NCBI RefSeq assembly: GCF_019602855.1
Contig: NZ_CP080767.1
Coordinates: 1,550,001 to 1,614,000, forward strand
Direction of reading: 5' to 3'
Length of the DNA: 64,000 bases
From: Cupriavidus pinatubonensis
Lineage (GTDB): Bacteria > Pseudomonadota > Gammaproteobacteria > Burkholderiales > Burkholderiaceae
Under the pieces are notes generated by a model. The model saw only the letters and a list, made by a program, of their open reading frames with translations, made no database searches and was not told the DNA's origin. Below, one piece after another: positions 61,458-64,000 of this stretch. The position numbers and the translations under genes were made by a program. Positions within the stretch are counted from its first letter, which is position 1, and every line of letters starts with the position of its first letter.

Positions 61458-63365
61458 ATGCCACTTGCACCCGCTGCCCTTGCACGCGACGCCTCGGCGG
61501 CGCGGCAGAATTTCCTCGAAGGAAAGGATTTGCCCGCCGGCATGGTGCCCGACCCGATCGTGCGTTCGTGGCAGCGCGCTGTGCAGGCCGGCGTGCGGCC
61601 CGAGCAGCGCCTGCTGTTCTCGGATGTCGTCACACGCAGCCAGTGGCGGCGTGCCGAAGAAGAGAACCAGGCGCTCATCACGATGGCCGCTACCGATATG
61701 GATATCCTTGCCGGCGCATTTCCGTCGCAGCATTGGATCGTGCTGTGCACGAATGCGCAAGGCACGATCGTGGCGTCGCACGGTCGGCTCGGCGCGGGCC
61801 CTACGGAGCCGTCGCCATTGCAGCATGGACGGATGCTGTCGGAGGAAGGCATTGGCACCAATGCGCCCGGTTGCGTGCTGGAAGAGCGCGGCGGCCCTGG
61901 TATCGAGATTCGCCGGGGCGAGCACTATCTGCATGAACTCGTCGACGTGGTCTGCGCGGCAGCGCCTATCTTCGATTGCCATGAGCAGCTGATTGGCGTG
62001 CTCGATGTGACTGGCTTCGGCGTGGACCTGCCGCGCTACACGCTGTCGCGAGTACAGGCGGCTGCCATGTCGATCGGCAACCGAACGTTCGAACGGCTGC
62101 CCGGCTGCCGCGTGGTGCGCCTGCATCATGACTACCGCATGTTGCAGACGCCGGTAGAGGGCGTGATCGCCGTATCGGAGGACGGCGTGGTGGTCGCAGC
62201 GAACCGCGCGGCGCGGCAGATGCTGCATCTGTCCGATGCGGCTCTTGGGGTCACCGAAATCGGCAGCCTGCTGGTTGGCGGCCTGCGTGGCCTTGGCGGT
62301 TCCGCGCCTGCGATGGTCCATACCCACGGAGGCGAGCGTCTGCACGTCGTGGCGGCGCATCCGGCGGGCACGCGGACGGTGTCCTACCCAGGCAGTACGC
62401 CACAAGCTGCTGGCGCGCCGCAGGTCATCGCGGATGGGGCGCTCGGCCGCGTCTTTGGCAAGGCCATCATGGCGGTGCGCGAACAGGTGCCGCTGATCCT
62501 GCTCGGCGAGACCGGCACGGGCAAGAGCATGCTGGCGCGCATGCTGCACGAGGCGAGCCGGCCCGATGGCAAATTCATTTCGCTGAACTGTTCGGCAATT
62601 CCGGAAGGCCTGGTGGAGGCAGAGCTGTTCGGCTATGCCGATGGCGCCTTCACCGGCAGCCGCCGGGGCGGCTGCGCGGGCAAGATCGAGCAGGCCAACC
62701 ACGGCACGCTGTTTCTGGACGAGATCGGCGACATGCCGCTCGCGTTGCAGACGCGCCTGCTCAGCGTGCTGCAGGAGCGCAGCGTCACGCGCGTGGGCGG
62801 CGCTGCGTCCATTGCGGTCGATATCTCCGTGGTCTGCGCCACGCACCGCAATCTGCAGGAACTCGTGCGCGAGGGCGTATTTCGCGAGGACCTGTTCTTC
62901 CGCCTCAACGGCATGTCGGTACGCCTTCCCGCGCTGCGCGAACGTACCGACCTGCCGGAACTGATCGACAGCACGCTGTCAGCATTATCGCGCGGCCGCC
63001 GCAAGGTGCTCGACGCCGACGTGGTGGCGTTGCTGATGTGCCATGCATGGCCGGGCAACGTGCGCGAACTCCATCAGGTGTTGCGCGCGGCGGTCGCGCT
63101 GTCCGGTGAAGCGGTGCAGATCCGCCGTGAGCATCTCGATGAAAGCTGGCTTGAGTCCGTCATCGATACAGCTGTCACCACGGCACCGACGACAATCATG
63201 CCGCCGCAACGTATGCCGACACGGCTGGCCGACGTTGAGAGCCGCATGATCGAGCGCACGCTCGCCGAACTGGGCGGCAACCGCTCGCAGGCGGCCAAGG
63301 CGCTGGGTATCTCGCGCGCGACCTTGTACCGGAAGCTGGCCCAGGACAGGGACAAGGGCCGCTAG
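61458..63365 (+). CDS. AcoR-like sigma-54-dependent transcriptional activator
   Basis: A 635-residue enhancer-binding protein. An N-terminal GAF-like sensor domain (about 60-200, with [18 protein letters not shown] and [18 protein letters not shown]) resembles AcoR. A PAS-like segment follows near 235. The AAA+ domain has Walker A GETGTGKS, loop 1 as GAFTGS instead of GAFTGA, and Walker [12 protein letters not shown]. The C-terminal Fis-type helix-turn-helix is [26 protein letters not shown] lies before ATG 61458. The effector is probably an alcohol, aldehyde or acetoin-like compound, consistent with the dehydrogenase gene that follows. Confidence 0.9.
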   Translation: MPLAPAALARDASAARQNFLEGKDLPAGMVPDPIVRSWQRAVQAGVRPEQRLLFSDVVTRSQWRRAEEENQALITMAATDMDILAGAFPSQHWIVLCTNAQGTIVASHGRLGAGPTEPSPLQHGRMLSEEGIGTNAPGCVLEERGGPGIEIRRGEHYLHELVDVVCAAAPIFDCHEQLIGVLDVTGFGVDLPRYTLSRVQAAAMSIGNRTFERLPGCRVVRLHHDYRMLQTPVEGVIAVSEDGVVVAANRAARQMLHLSDAALGVTEIGSLLVGGLRGLGGSAPAMVHTHGGERLHVVAAHPAGTRTVSYPGSTPQAAGAPQVIADGALGRVFGKAIMAVREQVPLILLGETGTGKSMLARMLHEASRPDGKFISLNCSAIPEGLVEAELFGYADGAFTGSRRGGCAGKIEQANHGTLFLDEIGDMPLALQTRLLSVLQERSVTRVGGAASIAVDISVVCATHRNLQELVREGVFREDLFFRLNGMSVRLPALRERTDLPELIDSTLSALSRGRRKVLDADVVALLMCHAWPGNVRELHQVLRAAVALSGEAVQIRREHLDESWLESVIDTAVTTAPTTIMPPQRMPTRLADVESRMIERTLAELGGNRSQAAKALGISRATLYRKLAQDRDKGR

Positions 63366-63373
63366 TTTTCCGC

Positions 63374-63390
63374 TGCCTCAATCTGCGCCG
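63374..63390. promoter_or_regulatory. Degenerate activator site ahead of the aldehyde dehydrogenase gene
   Basis: TGCCTCAATCTGCGCCG keeps the CTCAATCTG core of the palindrome upstream of the activator gene but lacks the right GAGACA arm. It could be a weak cooperating enhancer half-site 33 bases from the better site. Confidence 0.35.
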
Positions 63391-63426
63391 ACTGTCTCGG
63401 GCGGACTGACTCAAGCTGAGACAGTC
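63390..63426. promoter_or_regulatory. Activator enhancer (UAS) with nested dyads
   Basis: TGACTCAAGCTGAGACA (63407-63423) differs from the perfect palindrome at 61230 in two of 17 bases. In addition GACTGTCTC (63390-63398) and GAGACAGTC (63418-63426) form a perfect 9-bp inverted repeat around it. The site lies about 85-100 bases upstream of the predicted sigma-54 promoter, a typical enhancer distance. Confidence 0.65.
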
Positions 63427-63506
63427 CGCCGCGCACTCCCGCATATCCCCCTCGAAAAGGGCCTGTTTCCGGCCGGAAATCCTCTCCACGCCGTCGTCGG
63501 CCGTGC

Positions 63507-63523
63507 AGGCACGCCCATTGCAT
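63507..63523 (+). promoter_or_regulatory. Sigma-54 (-24/-12) promoter
   Basis: AGGCACGCCCATTGCAT: the invariant GG (63508-63509) and GC (63520-63521) are separated by ten bases, with GGCACG and TTGCAT matching the -24/-12 consensus almost fully. Transcription would begin near 63533, about 105 bases ahead of the aldehyde dehydrogenase start. Confidence 0.75.
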
Positions 63524-63638
63524 TGTGATGCGTGAGCGCCGCTTCACGCTTGATGCAATGCCGGTTTCCTCCAGTGACGGCATCGAAGCGGTCGCTTCCC
63601 CGACGCACACTGACAATGCAAAAGAGGAGACACACACC

Positions 63639-64000
63639 ATGCAGACCCATGCAGGACTGCTGATCGACGGAAAACTGGTGCAGGGCAATGCCACGCTGGA
63701 CGTGGTCAACCCGGCCACGGGCGAGGTATTCACCACCGTTGCCCGCGCCACGGAGCGCGAGGCCGCTGCCGCCATTGCCGCGGCCAAGGCCGCGCAGCCA
63801 GCGTGGGGATCATTGGCACTGGAACAGCGGCGCGCGTTGCTGCTGCGCTTTGCCGACGAACTCGAAGCCAACGCGGAAGACCTGGCCGCGTCGTTGGTGC
63901 TGGAACAGGGCAAGCCGCTGGCCGAGGCGCGGCAGGAGTTGCAGTTCGCGCAAGCGTTCGTGCGCCACATCGCCGGGCTCAGCCTGCCGGTATCGGTCGT
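63639..64000 (+). CDS. Aldehyde dehydrogenase, N-terminal part (runs off the window)
   Basis: The first 120 residues of an NAD(P)-dependent aldehyde dehydrogenase: LLIDGKLVQGNATLDVVNPATGEVFTTVARATEREA and AQPAWGSLALEQRRALLLRFADELEANAEDLAASLVLEQGKPLAEA are characteristic of the N-terminal cofactor domain. The catalytic Cys and Glu lie beyond the window. AGAGGAGA precedes ATG 63639. With the sigma-54 promoter and enhancer sites upstream it is the predicted target of the activator gene just before it. Confidence 0.88.
   Translation, partial: MQTHAGLLIDGKLVQGNATLDVVNPATGEVFTTVARATEREAAAAIAAAKAAQPAWGSLALEQRRALLLRFADELEANAEDLAASLVLEQGKPLAEARQELQFAQAFVRHIAGLSLPVSV

Overview
The window is about 64 kb of GC-rich, densely packed chromosome from a betaproteobacterium of the Burkholderiales. 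The closest match in gene order and content is Cupriavidus or a close Ralstonia relative. The reasons are the mltG-tmk-holB-pilZ-tatD block, the four-carbon sugar-acid operon of the Cupriavidus type, a Bug-type solute receptor and an AcoR-like sigma-54 activator. This is inference from recognised families, not from a search. No rRNA, tRNA, CRISPR array or prophage was seen. One insertion sequence is present.

Layout. 1-4135: end of a branched-chain amino acid (or related) ABC transporter operon (binding protein, livH, livM, livG, livF). 4176-5696: a divergent LysP-type lysine permease. 6198-21425: a long rightward run of acyl-CoA and lipid-type catabolic genes (FadB-like bifunctional enzyme, nicotinamidase, thiolase, acyl-CoA dehydrogenase, three SDRs, hotdog thioesterase, serine hydrolase, medium-chain reductase, class II aldolase, epoxide-hydrolase-like protein). 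An IS1182-like element with a damaged transposase interrupts it at 17841-19526. 21558-26202: macrodomain protein, iron alcohol dehydrogenase, HSL-type hydrolase, Bug receptor and a 4HBT thioesterase.

26315-33249 is a leftward operon that encodes a full D-erythronate/L-threonate catabolic pathway: GntR regulator, ltnD, otnK, otnC, MFS transporter, otnI, denD. 33446-49312 is mostly core housekeeping: YgfZ, MltG, thymidylate kinase, DNA polymerase III delta prime, PilZ, TatD, an ankyrin protein, EgtB, azoreductase with a divergent LysR, DoxX, a DUF4136 lipoprotein and an FtsK translocase. The FtsK linker carries 31 perfect copies of a GAAGCC hexanucleotide.

49329-63365 is accessory metabolism: cupin, a LysR-FMO-CMD-AhpD operon, a quaternary-amine receptor/permease fusion with no ATPase beside it, a tri-haem cytochrome c paired with a Tat-exported FAD enzyme, a glutathionyl-hydroquinone reductase, an acyltransferase, a small exported repeat protein and an AcoR-like sigma-54 activator. 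The window ends in an aldehyde dehydrogenase. It is preceded by a near-consensus -24/-12 promoter and by copies of the same palindrome that stands in front of the activator gene.

The most interesting signals are the FtsK hexanucleotide array, the matched activator palindromes plus sigma-54 promoter, a shared TetR-like operator at fadB and at an esterase gene, the Walker A lysine-to-arginine change in LivF, and the 10-bp-phased GTAGCG repeats upstream of ftsK. I did not find a clearly unprecedented multi-gene system.
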